64,000 nucleotides of DNA, taken from the NCBI RefSeq assembly GCF_001661345.1, contig NW_017962934.1, positions 124,001 to 188,000 of the forward strand. The letters are read 5' to 3'. The position numbers were made by a program, and so were the translations under genes. The DNA comes from Ascoidea rubescens DSM 1968 (taxonomy: Eukaryota > Ascomycota > Saccharomycetes > Ascoideales > Ascoideaceae). This document shows positions 1-12,002 of the stretch, piece after piece (positions within the stretch are counted from its first letter, which is position 1; each line of letters begins with the position of its first letter). The notes beneath the pieces were generated by a model. It was not told where the DNA came from. It worked only from the letters and a program-made list of their open reading frames with translations, and made no database searches.

Positions 1-640
1 ACCAAATCAGTTAGTTCTACACATTCTACGATACAATTCCAGTCATTCGTTCAAAATACGGAATTGACAATGCTTCTCGGTTTTAGAACTTCGCCAATGC
101 AGGATTTGATAAAATGTTAAACTTGTCATAACTTTAACTTCTTCAATAATCATTCTTTATCTATTTGAATATAATGATTTCGGTGTTTACATTTACTTTA
201 GATTTACCTTTAGTTGTGGTTATCAACTTTTGGTTCAAGCTATTCTATTCCTACTCATGATCCATATCAATTTTCAGTTAAAACCTTTCATCATTTCATT
301 TTGAGCTTCATTAAACTGTTTTTCATCCTAATCGATTAAGACATTTCATGATGCTACAGCATAATATGCTTCTCTCTTCCTCGTCTTCCATATTCTATGA
401 TTGTTTTTCTGAATGTTGAAATTTTATTTTTTGGATTCAAGACAAGCCATTTTCTTTGCTTAACGTCTTATTTGTGATAAGAAGAGATACGTAGCTTAGT
501 ATTTTTATAAATAGTGATTTTAAGGATCGAGCGAAACATCATAAATATATCACTAGAGCCGTCATATAACTAAGTTATATATTGAATTCTACTAATTAAT
601 TAGTAATACTAATCTAGGTTATTATTCTCATATTTCACAA
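1..640. other. AT-rich spacer without visible gene
   Basis: This stretch has many T and A runs, no coding-like frame on either strand and no repeat I can recognise. It resembles the other gaps that separate the coding-like blocks in this window, so I read it as intergenic sequence upstream of the first plus-strand block. Confidence 0.5.
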
Positions 641-703
641 CTCACCGGGTATCTTGATGCGATTCGCATCCCGAGAAAAATTGGCAGGGGAGTTGAAGCA
701 GCA

Positions 704-1246
704 ATGAGCGCTGTTTGTCAATCTGAAGTAATTTGATATTACGAACTAGGTAATGGAATTCAGCTATTCATCATGAAGGCTTCAGAACCTGCTCAGTGAA
801 GGCAATTTTGATGAAGCTAAATGATTTAGAGAGTGCAGAAATCCATCAAATATTGAAAAAAATATCAAAGAACTCAAATAGAAAAGTAACAACCTTATAG
901 TGTATTATCCAGGATTTACTTCTATCGCTCATTGTGCTGCTGATGGTTCAACGGGAAGAAACGGTATTGCGAAGGATCTACGAATCGATGGTTTAGCTGA
1001 GAACGCATCGGTTATTACCAACTGAATGGCATTTATGAATTACTAACTTCGTCATAGAGATAATCAAGCAAAAAACAGATGCAAAGTAAACAAGAACATC
1101 AGCATCTTTTAAATTGAAGAAGCACTTGAAGGAAGAAATTAGTATGTCACCAAAAGGTAAATCCTTCAACTGTGGAGCTTTTGGTCATTGCAGCACAACG
1201 TACAGAATCAGAATCAGCTGCTAATGCAGTAAAAGAATTTAATTAG
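704..1246 (+). pseudogene. Fossil copy, C-terminal part, unrecognised family
   Basis: Several coding-like pieces lie on the plus strand here. One (about 912-1024) reads GFTSIAHCAADGSTG with a strong excess of codons starting with G. The last (1163-1246) reads STVELLVIAAQRTESESAAN and ends with a terminator. That last piece resembles the C-terminal helix seen near 24.6, 58.2 and 63.0 kb, so this is probably the end of a copy whose start is lost or unrecognised. It is broken in several places. Function is unknown. Confidence 0.45.
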
Positions 1247-1307
1247 TTGAGTGTCTTAAAGACTTCAAAGTTGTTGTTGAAAGTTCATCAAAATGAAATT
1301 TTAAGAA

Positions 1308-2026
1308 AATTAATTCAATTGATCTTGACTCTCAGGACTGCTTTCCTTTCTATTTAGGTACAACTACTGATGTTCGAATCAGTGCTGATCTATTGTCTGA
1401 TCTAAAACAGCAATAAAGACAGCTAAAATGTGCGAATGGTGATGATATTTGTGCAGCAGAATAACTTGCGCTTGTGCATTCTCTTTAATTTTCTGAAGGG
1501 CAGTCTGTTCCTAGCCGGCCAACAAGTATCGCTAGTTGGATGAAGCTGGAGATTATCGGTAAAATGGTCCAACTGAAGGAATCAAACTCAGAACTGCCAG
1601 AGTTCGTCTGAATATTGCTGAGGGAAGAGGATCAATTAACAATGCTTTCTAGGGGAAGAACAGCTGCAACATGATTTCATTCTGAGCATCCCAGATGATT
1701 TGCTTGAAGGTCACAAAATCCTCTGCGAGTGTTCTTAGGATCATTTGAATACATTCAACAGAAATCAATGCACTCCTTGTAATATTTATAGTGCAGTGAG
1801 GAAGTGTGGTAGTTCTTCTTTGGTTCCGAACAGAACACAGCTTTCAGAATTACAGAGCGACAACATTTATATTATTAGGGACCATACCACGGCTGCATTG
1901 GGTGTCCACTTAATAGTGGTTATTGATTTACATTTACCGAACATCCATTTAATTTCTTCGATGGTGAAATCTTTTTGTTCAAAAAAGAAACAACTCGATC
2001 GTTACTGGATCACGCTTATTTTTTAG
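1308..2026 (+). pseudogene. Fossil copy with GDD-type motif
   Basis: A plus-strand frame shows an aromatic beta-like segment (CFPFYLGTTTDVRIS) followed, near 1435-1461, by NGDDICAAE. The same turn appears as GDDICATEE at 17.06 kb and NGDDACTV at 12.2 kb on the other strand. The frame is interrupted more than once. The later part (1745-2026) is a separate open stretch in another frame with a hydrophobic segment (GVHLIVVIDLHLPN); it may be a shadow. The protein family is not recognised. Confidence 0.45.
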
Positions 2027-2329
2027 AATACTACTCAGTTTACGAAACAAACCACCTTGTTTAATTAAACCAAATGAAGAACGGAATATCAACATGTTTC
2101 AACTTCTCCGCGGCCAAAGCAGCTCCGTCTATCAAAATACTGCAACTCCTTTATCTTACTAAGATCAAAACCTAGATATTTAAACATTCAATCCGAATAA
2201 AAAATACACCAATTAATGATTGACTGGAATGCTCCAAATCAATAGTGGACTTAGCGGTTCCTTTTCATTTTTTTCCGCACAATAATATGAGAACAGCTGT
2301 GATAGCGAATCTTCAAGTTAGACGTATGC

Positions 2330-2720
2330 ACAAACAAAAACCACTGCTAAAGCAGATGCTCCATTTGGTGTCAACAAATTTGGTTTCAATCATGATGTCA
2401 CGTAAAAAACTTCAATGAATGACATCAATGTCACAATTCATCCATTCAACTCATCGAACAAAATTGCATTCATTCTATGCCAGATCCGAAACAATGAATG
2501 TTGAACATGTTAATTCAGATCCGAAAATCTAAATTAATTGTCCAAGTCAAAAGATTCAATAGCAGTTGAATTCATTGGAAAAGCCAACGGTGTTGATAAT
2601 GATTCAACGACATCTTGGTGATCTTACTAATCATCGATTGCAGCTTATCTGTCGATCTCAGCCAACGAAATCATTGATAATTAGAAACCATCTAATGAGT
2701 GATCCTTAGAAGTATATGGC
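2330..2720 (+). pseudogene. Fossil coding-like blocks with GVDND turn
   Basis: Short plus-strand pieces read like protein: TTAKADAPFGVNKFGFNHD near 2330-2405, NDINVTIHPFNSSNKIAF near 2417-2510, and FIGKANGVDNDSTTSW near 2570-2630. The last resembles the GDD-type turn of the neighbouring copies, and the middle piece looks like a beta strand pair preceding it. The order (beta segment, then acidic turn) matches other copies. It is broken and incomplete. Confidence 0.35.
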
Positions 2721-3189
2721 TTGTATAATTGATTTGTTACATCATTGCATCACGAATCAGATTCGGTTGGTGGTGCTTTTGTTGTTGGATGGTATATATG
2801 AAAATGAGCGTTGCAAAATATTTTAATGAGAAGTCAATCAATTCAATTCAGTACATAATTCAAGTATCGCAGTTGTTAGGATATATATTTCGTCAATACA
2901 CCTGTCAATCATCATAGAACATTCTTCCAGTGGAATAGAATTAGTTTTGCATATCATATCAGAATTATAATGTGAAGCTGAAAAAATCAATTTTTGAGGA
3001 ACGACGATGGAACGCCACCTACTATAACGGAGGCAATGACAGATTAATGAGGATTCAAAAAAAGGAATATTTTTCTTTCCTTAGACAAGATAGGAGTGTA
3101 ATCGCATAAGTTTAACTACACTTACCATTAATACAAATGTAAGAATAGCATATTTTTCGGTGCAAATCGATCAAGTGCAGATGCAAAAT

Positions 3190-3823
3190 AGAATAGTTTG
3201 AAGTGAGGGTGACAAAGTATCAATGGAAAAGTGGAATGGCTTCACGGCGAACAGAGAGCATGATGAAGATCCATAGACTTGAAAATGCAACAAATATATC
3301 TCTTGATTAAATCCTGGTGATCTAGAAGCTTGAAAGGTAGTTATTATGGTACATTTGGTAATTGGAATGAGTCGCGCAAAAGTTCCAAAGTAAAATGTTT
3401 CATGTAGATAGATTTTGTCGGTTACCACATCGTCAAAAATGGTAGACAAAATTGAGAGATTTAAAGAACTTGAATAGAATTATTTTATCATCTTAAGATG
3501 AGCTTGGAAGTAGATGTAGCAACTTACCTGGCAATAATGCATCGTTATTGTACTTAGTTTTAATATAGTTGAGTTGCATTTCGTTGTTCTAAACAGGTTC
3601 TGCAATAAAATGATATCTAATTCCAATATGCTGGCGTTGATCGTTCAGTGTATAGATGAAACCAACGTTTGATGGATGATTGAGTACCACCATATTGCTT
3701 AATATTGGCCACTGACTGTTTAAGCTCAGTAAATATGGTTTTAGAGATTAGACCGCATTCCATTTCCTCAGTTAATGGGACATTGTCAGCGTCAGTAAAA
3801 GGCAGCGCATCAATTGATTGCAT
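3190..3823 (-). pseudogene. Fossil copy, minus strand
   Basis: Two minus-strand open blocks lie here. One (3823-3617) reads DALPFTDADNVPLTEEMECG and fits the acidic-turn region of the family (compare VVGDHVLTTEP at 24.46 kb). The other (3449-3190) contains TIFDDVVTDKIYLHETFYF. They are in different frames and separated by AT-rich sequence with weaker coding character. A start about 1 kb upstream (near 4.75 kb) would fit the spacing in better copies, but I could not confirm one. Confidence 0.42.
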
Positions 3824-5089
3824 TTATGAATAACTTCGAGAGAAGTTCCCATTTAGCAATGTTGGATGTCAATTTCACTTTCGGTTGGGAAATAATCATT
3901 TGCCCATGCACTGTCACTACACCAATGATAGTTAGAGGGATCCTTCCAGAGGTTAATTTTCTATTGTTACATATTCTTCTTAGTCAGGAAGTCTAAGATT
4001 GGTATGAATATGTTTAATACTATTACTATGGTAATGAATGGAGAAGTCCGATGGTTAATAAGCAATTTGTGAATCTCTGAAAACACCAGATTGATGAAGC
4101 TTTGATTCACCACTTAGCTCTCCTCTTAATAGTGATGTAACAAATGGGATATCCCATTCATCTGTACTTGCCATAAATTATAATGTACCAGCAATTTAAT
4201 TTGTTTCACAATTATTACTGGAGTTACGCACTGAAGACTTAAACGAGATTCGAAATTTTTGGTTAAGACCGTTTTGAATCTTTTTAAACTCGGCACTTGA
4301 AAATCCTAACGAATCATGTCAAACAAATTGATTGAAGAGTTTTTTGTAATCATTAACTGTCTGCTCAATGCGAATCTCCTGGAACGAATGTCAAGATCCC
4401 ATAGCTTTTATTGCAATATGGTCATGTGAAAGGTCATTGGCTTCTCAAATTCGATTCTCCTTTTAGAGCAATTGTCAAATGAACAACACAAATGGATACT
4501 GATCATCTTGATTTCCAAATCCAACATCAATCAATGAACGTGTGACAATCGTTTTGAGTAGGTCAAAGATGATTTGGGATTGCCTTAAACCAAAAGCGTG
4601 CGGATTACATCAAAGGGGCAACCCGTTGTAGATTTTCTTTCCTTTTTCTTTGATATGAACTATCCAGCTGAGAAATCAAGATAATCAGCTCAATCAAATT
4701 GCTTTATTGAAAACGGCGGTCGTCGCATTAAATTAGCTGACATTGCAGTTTGTGATGGTAGCTAATGAAGCGAATAATGTCAACCGATCCAATTTCGTTT
4801 CAGCAGGATATCCATCATTAATGCATTGGCGAAGGATTTTAAGGCATCCCTTCCCAACATTTTCTGCGTCCGTCCGGTCAGCGGCATTTGTTTCTCGTTT
4901 ACCTATCCATGCCTATGTTTCTTCCGCATTGTGTCTGCTAGTAATGATCAAGGAACTAATCACTACACATTAGTGTTGTGACTTGAAAATATTTCGTTTA
5001 CTTACCAACTATGTATGTTGTTTCTTGTGGGGCTGTCACCACTTCTGATTGTAATCTACGAGCAGATGGTATGAATATGCGATCACTAT

Positions 5090-5425
5090 AAGAAATCTTT
5101 CATCCACTGACCGTCAACAAGTCCTCTATTGTACTTGGGTGCCCTTTTGTCGGTTAAATCATCACCGCTTAATTAATTGGAGATGTTCTTAATTGATTCA
5201 TGATCTATCTGATCCTGTTGATAAGAAGGGTCTGTACGTTGTTTGGTGATCATTTCTGTTGAGCCGATTTTCATTACGGATGTATTAGAAATATTACATT
5301 GTTTTCATAGAAGGATTCAACTAATTAAACAAGATGAAAAAATTAGATTACGGACAAACTCGTTCAAGATATCATACGCAATAGCATCGGTAATAAAATC
5401 CGATTTCTCTTTGGATGTAGCAGTG
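5090..5425 (-). pseudogene. Fossil copy, minus strand, SGDDL motif
   Basis: One minus-strand frame reads like protein for most of this interval. It starts with EKSDFITDAIAYDILNEFV and continues through TKQRTDPSYQQDQIDHES to LSGDDLTDKRAPKYNRGLVD. SGDDLTDK is another version of the acidic turn found in the other copies. The opposite strand holds an open frame (5243-5443) that I read as a shadow. The block is broken a few times. Confidence 0.45.
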
Positions 5426-5999
5426 GATGAACAACAAATATGATCGTTCTACGGCTCACTCATTTCAAGATGCCTTTCATTACTACATTTGTAGGTTGAT
5501 GTCCACAGATGAGCTTTAGACTAAAGATGGGTGGCTGCTCGAGAAGTAGTTGACTCAATCGTGAAGCGGCTTGCTGTGTCAATTGTTTTTGTCAGTATTA
5601 AATTCTTTCGTTAACCTAGTTAAAGCTAATTCGCTGGTCACATTCAACTTGTTCGCAATGGATTAATTGTGTTTTCCGCAAAATGAATGCAGTTTCTGTT
5701 GATGAATTACAGGCCAGAATATTCACCTTTGGTGTGAGTCATAACCATTTTTTCTTTGCCTTTTGGTTAGAAAAATACCTTTTGAAGACCAGACTGGGCA
5801 ACCTGTTTAAATTTGTTTCAGTTAGTAGGAACACCTTCCCTGAAGTCTAATAGTAACTATTGACTGAATCACATTGTTCCGTAAAATAGAATCTCCAAAT
5901 AGAATGTTCCAAAAGTGAGTTGGAACAGAAGATGCAATCATTGGTTGAATCACATTCTGTTGCCACTGCTTGTTTCTAATCTCAGTTATTCAATTTCGA

Positions 6000-7730
6000 A
6001 CCGGCAATTGACTTGCAATGACTTCATCGATGTAACGCTTTTCTTTGGAAATCATTTCAAACATGATTGCGTGGAATTCATTACTTTATTTCATGATGAA
6101 AAGTGTTGTGTTTCTTAATTTCAGGAGACAAGTGTATAATGAAGCCAATTCAAGTAATGATGCCCATGTAACTGGTCTCAACCTGAGAATATCACGCACA
6201 ATAATCTTTAATTGATAACCTGTATTAGTGAAAGAATAGGCCCGCTACAATTTGGACTAACTAACTCCGCAAGAGCATTCTTCCCAGTAATAAGCTCAGC
6301 ATTGAGCTGCGAAATTCGGATAGCTGAGTTTTGTCAAAACTGAAAAACTCGCTTCGCAATTTAATTATGGCAGGTTCTATGTCTCAATGAGGTGGAGTCA
6401 TTTGGTCTTAAAATATTTATTTGATTCGAGGAGCATTGACCGTCGTTCAAGTGATTTTAGTGCAAATCACATTCAGTGTGAGAACCTTATCGGCTTGCAT
6501 TGTTCTTGCGGTTTAACAACAACAATCCATTGATTGTCTCTTCTACCGCGATAACCTCCTCATCGTGGTGAATTCATGGTTTGGCTCCGACAATCTGAAC
6601 ATTGATGCTGTTCTCGGCCATATTGCCCAAACCTATCTATTTTCTTGGTGAGTTGGGAGTGAGCTTGGGATCGGATAGAGTCAAAGAACGAACATTTACA
6701 CCATTCTCTCATATTCAACTATTTTCACTATTGACCACGTTAAGTAATATATTTCGATCAACATCATAAAGTAATAGTTCAACATCGTCTACAGCAACAA
6801 TTGCTTTACCTAAATCAAGAAAAATGTTTTACATTAAAGCGATCAGCAATCCAACGAACATGTTTCAAATCTAATTTTGATGAGTTTTCAATATTCATAA
6901 TTGGACTCTTCGAAATACTGAATTTGTTAAATCGTCTCATCCGATTGATATTCCCAAGGCTGTTTGCAATTTCTGCTGCGGTAACCAAATCAACCACACT
7001 TGAAACATTTAACTTTAAGAAACGTAATATCGCCTTTCTCAAAACTATTGATGAACTTGATTCAGTCCCATCAATTTGTAGCATTTCTTCTATTTTAGAA
7101 CTGTAACCGTTTCTGAAGTTGTCATTGATCGAAATGGATTCAATTTAATAAGTGACATCGAATCAGTTGCCGGTCGTCAAATGATTCTAAGATATTTTTC
7201 AGCATCGTTCAGTTTTCACTGAAGAAAAGCAGCTTTAGCAGCCTCGTCTTTATATCTATTGGAATTGGCTAAAGCAATCTTAACTATAGATTTCAGGTTT
7301 TTGTCAATCTATTCATTAATTGCTGAGTAGAGCACGTTTCGCAGAAGCTTAACTTTGAGAAAATTTCCAAGACTCAGAAGCTGTTGATAGATCATAATGA
7401 TTGATTGAACACTTTTTACTTCATTGGAATTTCAAACTAACATTGATTCTGAACCGGGTTTGATTAACTGATCAACAGGTCTCACAAATTTTCTTGAGAA
7501 GTTGGATTGGCTTCAGCAGCAGCAATGATTTAAGTCAAGACTATCCTATCGGTATCAACGAAGTTCACAATTCTCTCACTGCAGCAAGTGCTCAAGCACA
7601 GTTATTCGCCACCAGTCACAATCTTATAATCTCGTTTGATTGACTTGCGAGAATGAACCCATCACTGTCATTGTAGCCGATGTGACATTTAGCATGGAAT
7701 TCAGTGGACGACACTTCACCTTAAACTTTC
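6000..7730 (-). pseudogene. Longest readable fossil copy, minus strand
   Basis: This is the best view of the family order. Reading 5' to 3' on the minus strand I see: a possible start region SSTEFHAKCHIGYNDSDGF near 7.7 kb; IIAAAEANPTSQEN near 7.53 kb; VRPVDQLIKPGSES near 7.48 kb; a helical domain with ALANSNRYKDEAAKAAF near 7.27 kb and LRKAILRFLK near 7.03 kb; VVDLVTAAEIANSLG; AVDDVELLLYDVDRN near 6.78 kb; LSDPKLTPNSPRK near 6.66 kb; and HHDEEVIAVEETING near 6.55 kb. In about 100 codons of the acidic beta part, over a third begin with G, which is hard to explain without past protein selection. It is broken in roughly ten places. No known domain is recognised. Confidence 0.55.
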
Positions 7731-7739
7731 TAAATTATT

Positions 7740-9480
7740 TTCGTATATTATTGCTTGATATAGTTCTGTAAATATATACTGCTAAATGAATTGCCGATAA
7801 TTTTTGATATCGTAGAACATTCGATAAGAAACACAACTAACTCGAAAGATAAACAACTGTCTGTGCAACTACATAGCAAGTAAATAGCAGAGCTTAAAAA
7901 ATGGTTGTATCTTGAATGAAATCAAGAAACGATCTCAATAGGAACGCCTCCTTTGAGTATGACAGTTTCAGATTGCCGAAGCTATTCGTTCCCGAAATCG
8001 TAACAAATCATAGATGCATATCATCTAAACTAAGGTTTCTGATAATGTTGAACCGCACCAATATGATATCTTCAATAGAAGGTAGATACGGCACTACTGT
8101 GAAAAAGGATTAGATTTAATATAAAACGAAAGAAGCGGTGACTTTAAAAGTATAATATTTTCACTAAGAATAGATGAAGGTATGATAATAATAGTAATCG
8201 AGGGCTACATCAGTAGCGCATTTGTTTATATCATGCGAAGAAGCTGTTGCAACAATTGATGTTCTTCCTAACTTGAAATTCGACTGTTCGTCACACATCA
8301 TTGAAATGCAAAATATTTGGAGGTAAATAAATCTCTGCTGCTTTCATAAAGTGGATTGTTTATTTAAATATTGTCAAATGAACGGAAAACTTCTGTCGCC
8401 ATTATTAATCAATATGAAAATATCTGATCCCCTATAGCAATTCTTTTCTTTATTATCGACACAATTGATTGTTACCGATTCATTTTTAATATCACGGTAC
8501 TAGTCAGCTAATTTGGGATAAATCGATTCCACGCTTTTTAGTAGGTACAAACGGCAATTTGGATGACTTACTTTTGCTATAATAGTCAATTCAACGATGT
8601 TTCACTGTTTTGTAAAATCATTATATTAGATTGTTCTCCTTCATCTATTAGATTCAAAATTACAAAATGCTAGTAACTGCGACACGAACAGAATTATCTG
8701 CCGTCAAGCATCTTCTGATCCAATTATTTCATTGATTGATCCTCAACAGCCATGAGCTTCACATCATTCACATCTACCACCGCTACCATCGTGGATTTCA
8801 AAACTGCACTCAATGAACAAAACTTGAACTGGTATCTATTTCATAACATTATGAGGTGTTACCTAAAGTTATTGCATTTCTTTTTTGTTTCTAAATATGC
8901 TGATAAATGAGACTATTCTATTCTAACGTTGTCACTTTAGCTATTATAAAAGAAAGGCATTCTATTTTACAGCTGAACATTGTTGAAATTCCGGTAAACT
9001 ACTCTAACTATAATTATCTGGGATCTCGTAAAGCCAGCTGATCATGTGTAAAACTGTCTCATTGACACAAATGGGTCCCTGATTCGGCATATATTTCATT
9101 TTACATCTTTTACAAACTCTTTCATTCAACTTTATCGCTGTTTGTGATAAAGGCGGCGGTGGTTACTCCGTATTCTGGCCAAATGATGTGATAACTATGG
9201 AAATGACTCTGATATAAATAGATCAATACATGGAAGACAGCAAAGAGCTCTCTGCTAAGTAATAATGTTCGATTACTTATTAATACAGCTTAAATGTACA
9301 AGTTCAAATTTCATCAAGAAGTCGCCACATTGACGTCATCTTGTAAACTGTTAACTTGCGGAATTACAGTCGGTGACAGCTCTTATTTGAAAGAATGGCC
9401 CAATATAAAAATATTTGAATGATCCATATTCTCATTTGTTGAGCTTTCTGGAATGCGTATAACTTGATCCAGTATTGCAT
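7740..9480. other. AT-rich spacer
   Basis: This is a long AT-rich stretch with weak or no coding character between the start region of the minus-strand copy at 7.7 kb and the end of the next minus-strand copy near 9.5 kb. A 66-codon plus frame (7916-8113, N-rich and R-rich) is present but has no family motif, so I do not call it a gene. No tRNA or other structured RNA was recognised. Confidence 0.4.
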
Positions 9481-9529
9481 TCTTCATACTCAATGGACTA
9501 GCCCGTTGCATGAAAATCGTAAAGCAAAA

Positions 9530-10070
9530 CTCAAAAGGCACAAAACAGGTAATGTGCCGGGTGAAGAACTAAATTTCTGCCCCCAAGTGATGCAGCAAAA
9601 AACATAGCAGACCTAACAGTTTTTGCTATTAAAAGAGATGTAACAGCATTCGATCAATATTTTCAATGACCTCTAGGATCGTGAAATGTGGTCTGATCAT
9701 CAGTGTCATATTTGGTTTGCTAAAGGTGCCTTTACTTCCTTCTGTTATTGCTTCTAATAGTTCGAAAGATCACTCTTGATCAAGTTTGGTAAGAAATCAA
9801 GTGTATCTTTTATTTTGCGCTAACGATGAAATCAAAAATAAAATGTTGGTAATGACCCCCCATTCTTTTGATCGTTGCTTTTAGGAAGTCCCATCGCGTC
9901 ATCAATGTCATCTGTAACTTTTCTGGCAAGTAAGTCATCATCAACGGAATTCAACGTTAGACAACTATGTTAAAGTCGAATCAAGGTTGGGCCGTCAGTA
10001 GGAGTACGTTCTGCGCGCTTTCGCAAGATCTTGTGTATTGCTTTGACTCAATAGCATGAAGATGCTTAAT
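9530..10070 (-). pseudogene. Fossil copy, minus strand, C-terminal half
   Basis: Minus-strand blocks in family order are YTRSCESAQNVLLLTAQPWF then FDFNIVV (beta segment, near 10.0 kb), VDDDLLARKVTDDIDDAMGL (acidic turn, 9.95-9.88 kb), SKPNMTLMIRPHFTILEVIE with NIDRML (9.73-9.64 kb), and LLIAKTVRSAMFFAASLGG (C-terminal helix, near 9.6 kb). The KPxxxxxxxxxxEVIENID part parallels KPGKIIAVDEEIN at 17.23 kb. The frame changes between some blocks. Function is unknown. Confidence 0.5.
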
Positions 10071-10980
10071 TTTATGCAATCGCCCTTTCAATGTTTAGAC
10101 GGTGTCCCTTGTTGCCGAAGTTGCAGTCGATCGATCAAAGCTATCCCGTTAAACAATTGGCCCAATTTAAAGTCATAACTTATTATCTAATTGGCGGTTA
10201 ATGACGCTGATAAAGGCGGCGATCAACGGAATTAATGTTAATTATTGGGAATTCATACCTGAGCCATATTGATCAATAAACCAATGGCCATGTTCGCCGA
10301 TGAATCTTTTTTCATCAATTGCTCCTTTCAATAGTTCAGGACCATTTGATTCAGGTTTAAGCATTGAATACCTTTTTCTCTTCTAGCAGTATGACTGTTG
10401 CTGATGGTCGTGGAACTAATAAATAATGATTTTTTTTAGTATTAAATTCAATTCCGTGGTTATAAGAGGATAAGCATTACCATTTTCCTGTCCTTGGTGA
10501 GCAATCTCAGGCGAATGAGTGAATGGATCCACTTTGACTTTGAATGGTCGAAATGCTGTGTTTCATCAATCAAGGAATCCATTGATTTGTGGAAGCGGCC
10601 TTGGCAACTTTGAATTTTCATGTTGGTAGCTCGGTTGAATGTTTTTAACTATTTCAGCAAGACCTGATAAGATGAGCAGATCGTGATTCCATCTCTTCTT
10701 GCTGACGTGACGATTCCTACCTCATTTGATGAGCTTCGTGGATCCGATGATCATGATCGGCGAATTGGTATCAGGCTCACCCAGTTGTGAGCAAAGAAGC
10801 TAGTCATGAATGTTGACTCAACTATTGAGTTAAAAGCAACTCAATTAGTGGTTTGTTTAACAGTGATCACAGAAATGCAATGAAATTTTTCCTATGGTGC
10901 TGTAGCTCAGGACATGCAACTATGATGGATTGACGGTTTACTCAGCAGAAAATTGGTTATCATAATAAGAGCAGTTCACT

Positions 10981-11420
10981 GCTCAGGTCGACAGTGGATT
11001 CACAGACAAAGAAAGATACGGTTCTGTACAAGTAGTTGAATCGTTAGAGAAGCCGCTTGCAGATTAAAAGCTTTCAAGTGCTATTGAACTAGCTAATTCC
11101 AATCGATAGTCTTAATGTATTGTTGGCAATAATCATGTTCGCAAAGCATTGCTTGTGAAGTTCCTTAAAACATTTGAATTTTCAATTGATGAATTAAAGC
11201 AACGTAATGTGCCACTGAAGTGATTCAGATAAATGTTCAGACTGATCATTTGATTAAAGAAGCCCCTTCGAACACCACATGGACACATTCGTTTTTAGCA
11301 TTCTTGTTCAGTCATCAAAGGATTATCATGCAAATTGCTAGATATAGTATGTTAGACTGTTATTGTGCGATGAAATCAACTGTCAAATTGGAAGCTCCCA
11401 ACAGTGATTTGCATCACTGA
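10981..11420 (+). pseudogene. Fossil helical domain, plus strand
   Basis: One plus-strand frame reads AQVDSGFTDKERYGSVQVVE, then LSSAIELANSNR near 11.09 kb, then HVRKALLVKFLKTFEFSIDE near 11.14-11.19 kb. The ANSNR and RKALLVKFLK elements match ALANSNR and RKAILRFLK of the minus-strand copy at 7.0-7.3 kb, in the same order. The protein-like run is long with a handful of interruptions. A further open stretch follows at 11.22-11.42 kb. No family is known to me; the composition is alpha-helical. Confidence 0.52.
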
Positions 11421-11536
11421 AATCACTCGCTAATCCCATCATCATTTTTTTGTGAGTTGATTGTTTCAATTAAGATGTTTTCTTTCTTGAAAAATAAATC
11501 AAGCGCAGCGACTTGATTGATGTAATCTGTTTGGAT

Positions 11537-11800
11537 TCAGAATTGTGTCAAGATGCCTGCGATGAATTGATTATCTGTTTGATGAAGCAAGAAGATTTGC
11601 TTCGTAACCTGAGCGGGCCTCTCAAATAATAATGACTCATCAATTAGTAATTCAGATGCATCTGACTTGAACATGTGAATGTTACCAGCAATAATACCAA
11701 TTCCATGTTTTGAGTCAATGAACCGGTCATCCTCAACAGTAGGCCGCACTGAATTAGTTGAGATATACTCCCCAAACACTACATTTTTGAGTGGCAGCAT
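11537..11800 (-). pseudogene. Minus-strand open block downstream of a copy
   Basis: An 87-codon minus-strand frame with good protein character runs through NVVFGEYISTNSVRP, GIGIIAGNIHMF and SDASELLIDESLLFER. It lies just past the end of the copy that starts at 13.19 kb. It could be the next reading unit, or a C-terminal extension of that copy in another frame. A plus-strand frame overlaps it (11679-11864) and looks like its shadow. Confidence 0.35.
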
Positions 11801-12002
11801 TTGCTTTGTTCTGCTTTGTTCAGAATGTGAAATGAAGCTTTACATTCGACTAATGATTTGTTAATACCACTATAGGTGCAACCATTGTTGGCTAAGATAT
11901 TGATTCGATTAAAGAAGCAGTCACCGTTGGTTTTGTGAATTGCAAGCAACAAATATTTTGTGTTGAAAAGCTAATGACAGTGCACTCAACAACCTCAATT
12001 TG

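Noticed and set aside
6999-7042. Very short introns (15-25 bases) explaining frame changes
   Set aside because: I tested junctions by eye for GT...AG pieces that restore the frame and found none that fit consistently.
1120-7730. Talin, vinculin or alpha-catenin likeness of the alanine-rich helices
   Set aside because: The resemblance is only to generic amphipathic alanine-rich helices; family-specific motifs and the usual length are absent.
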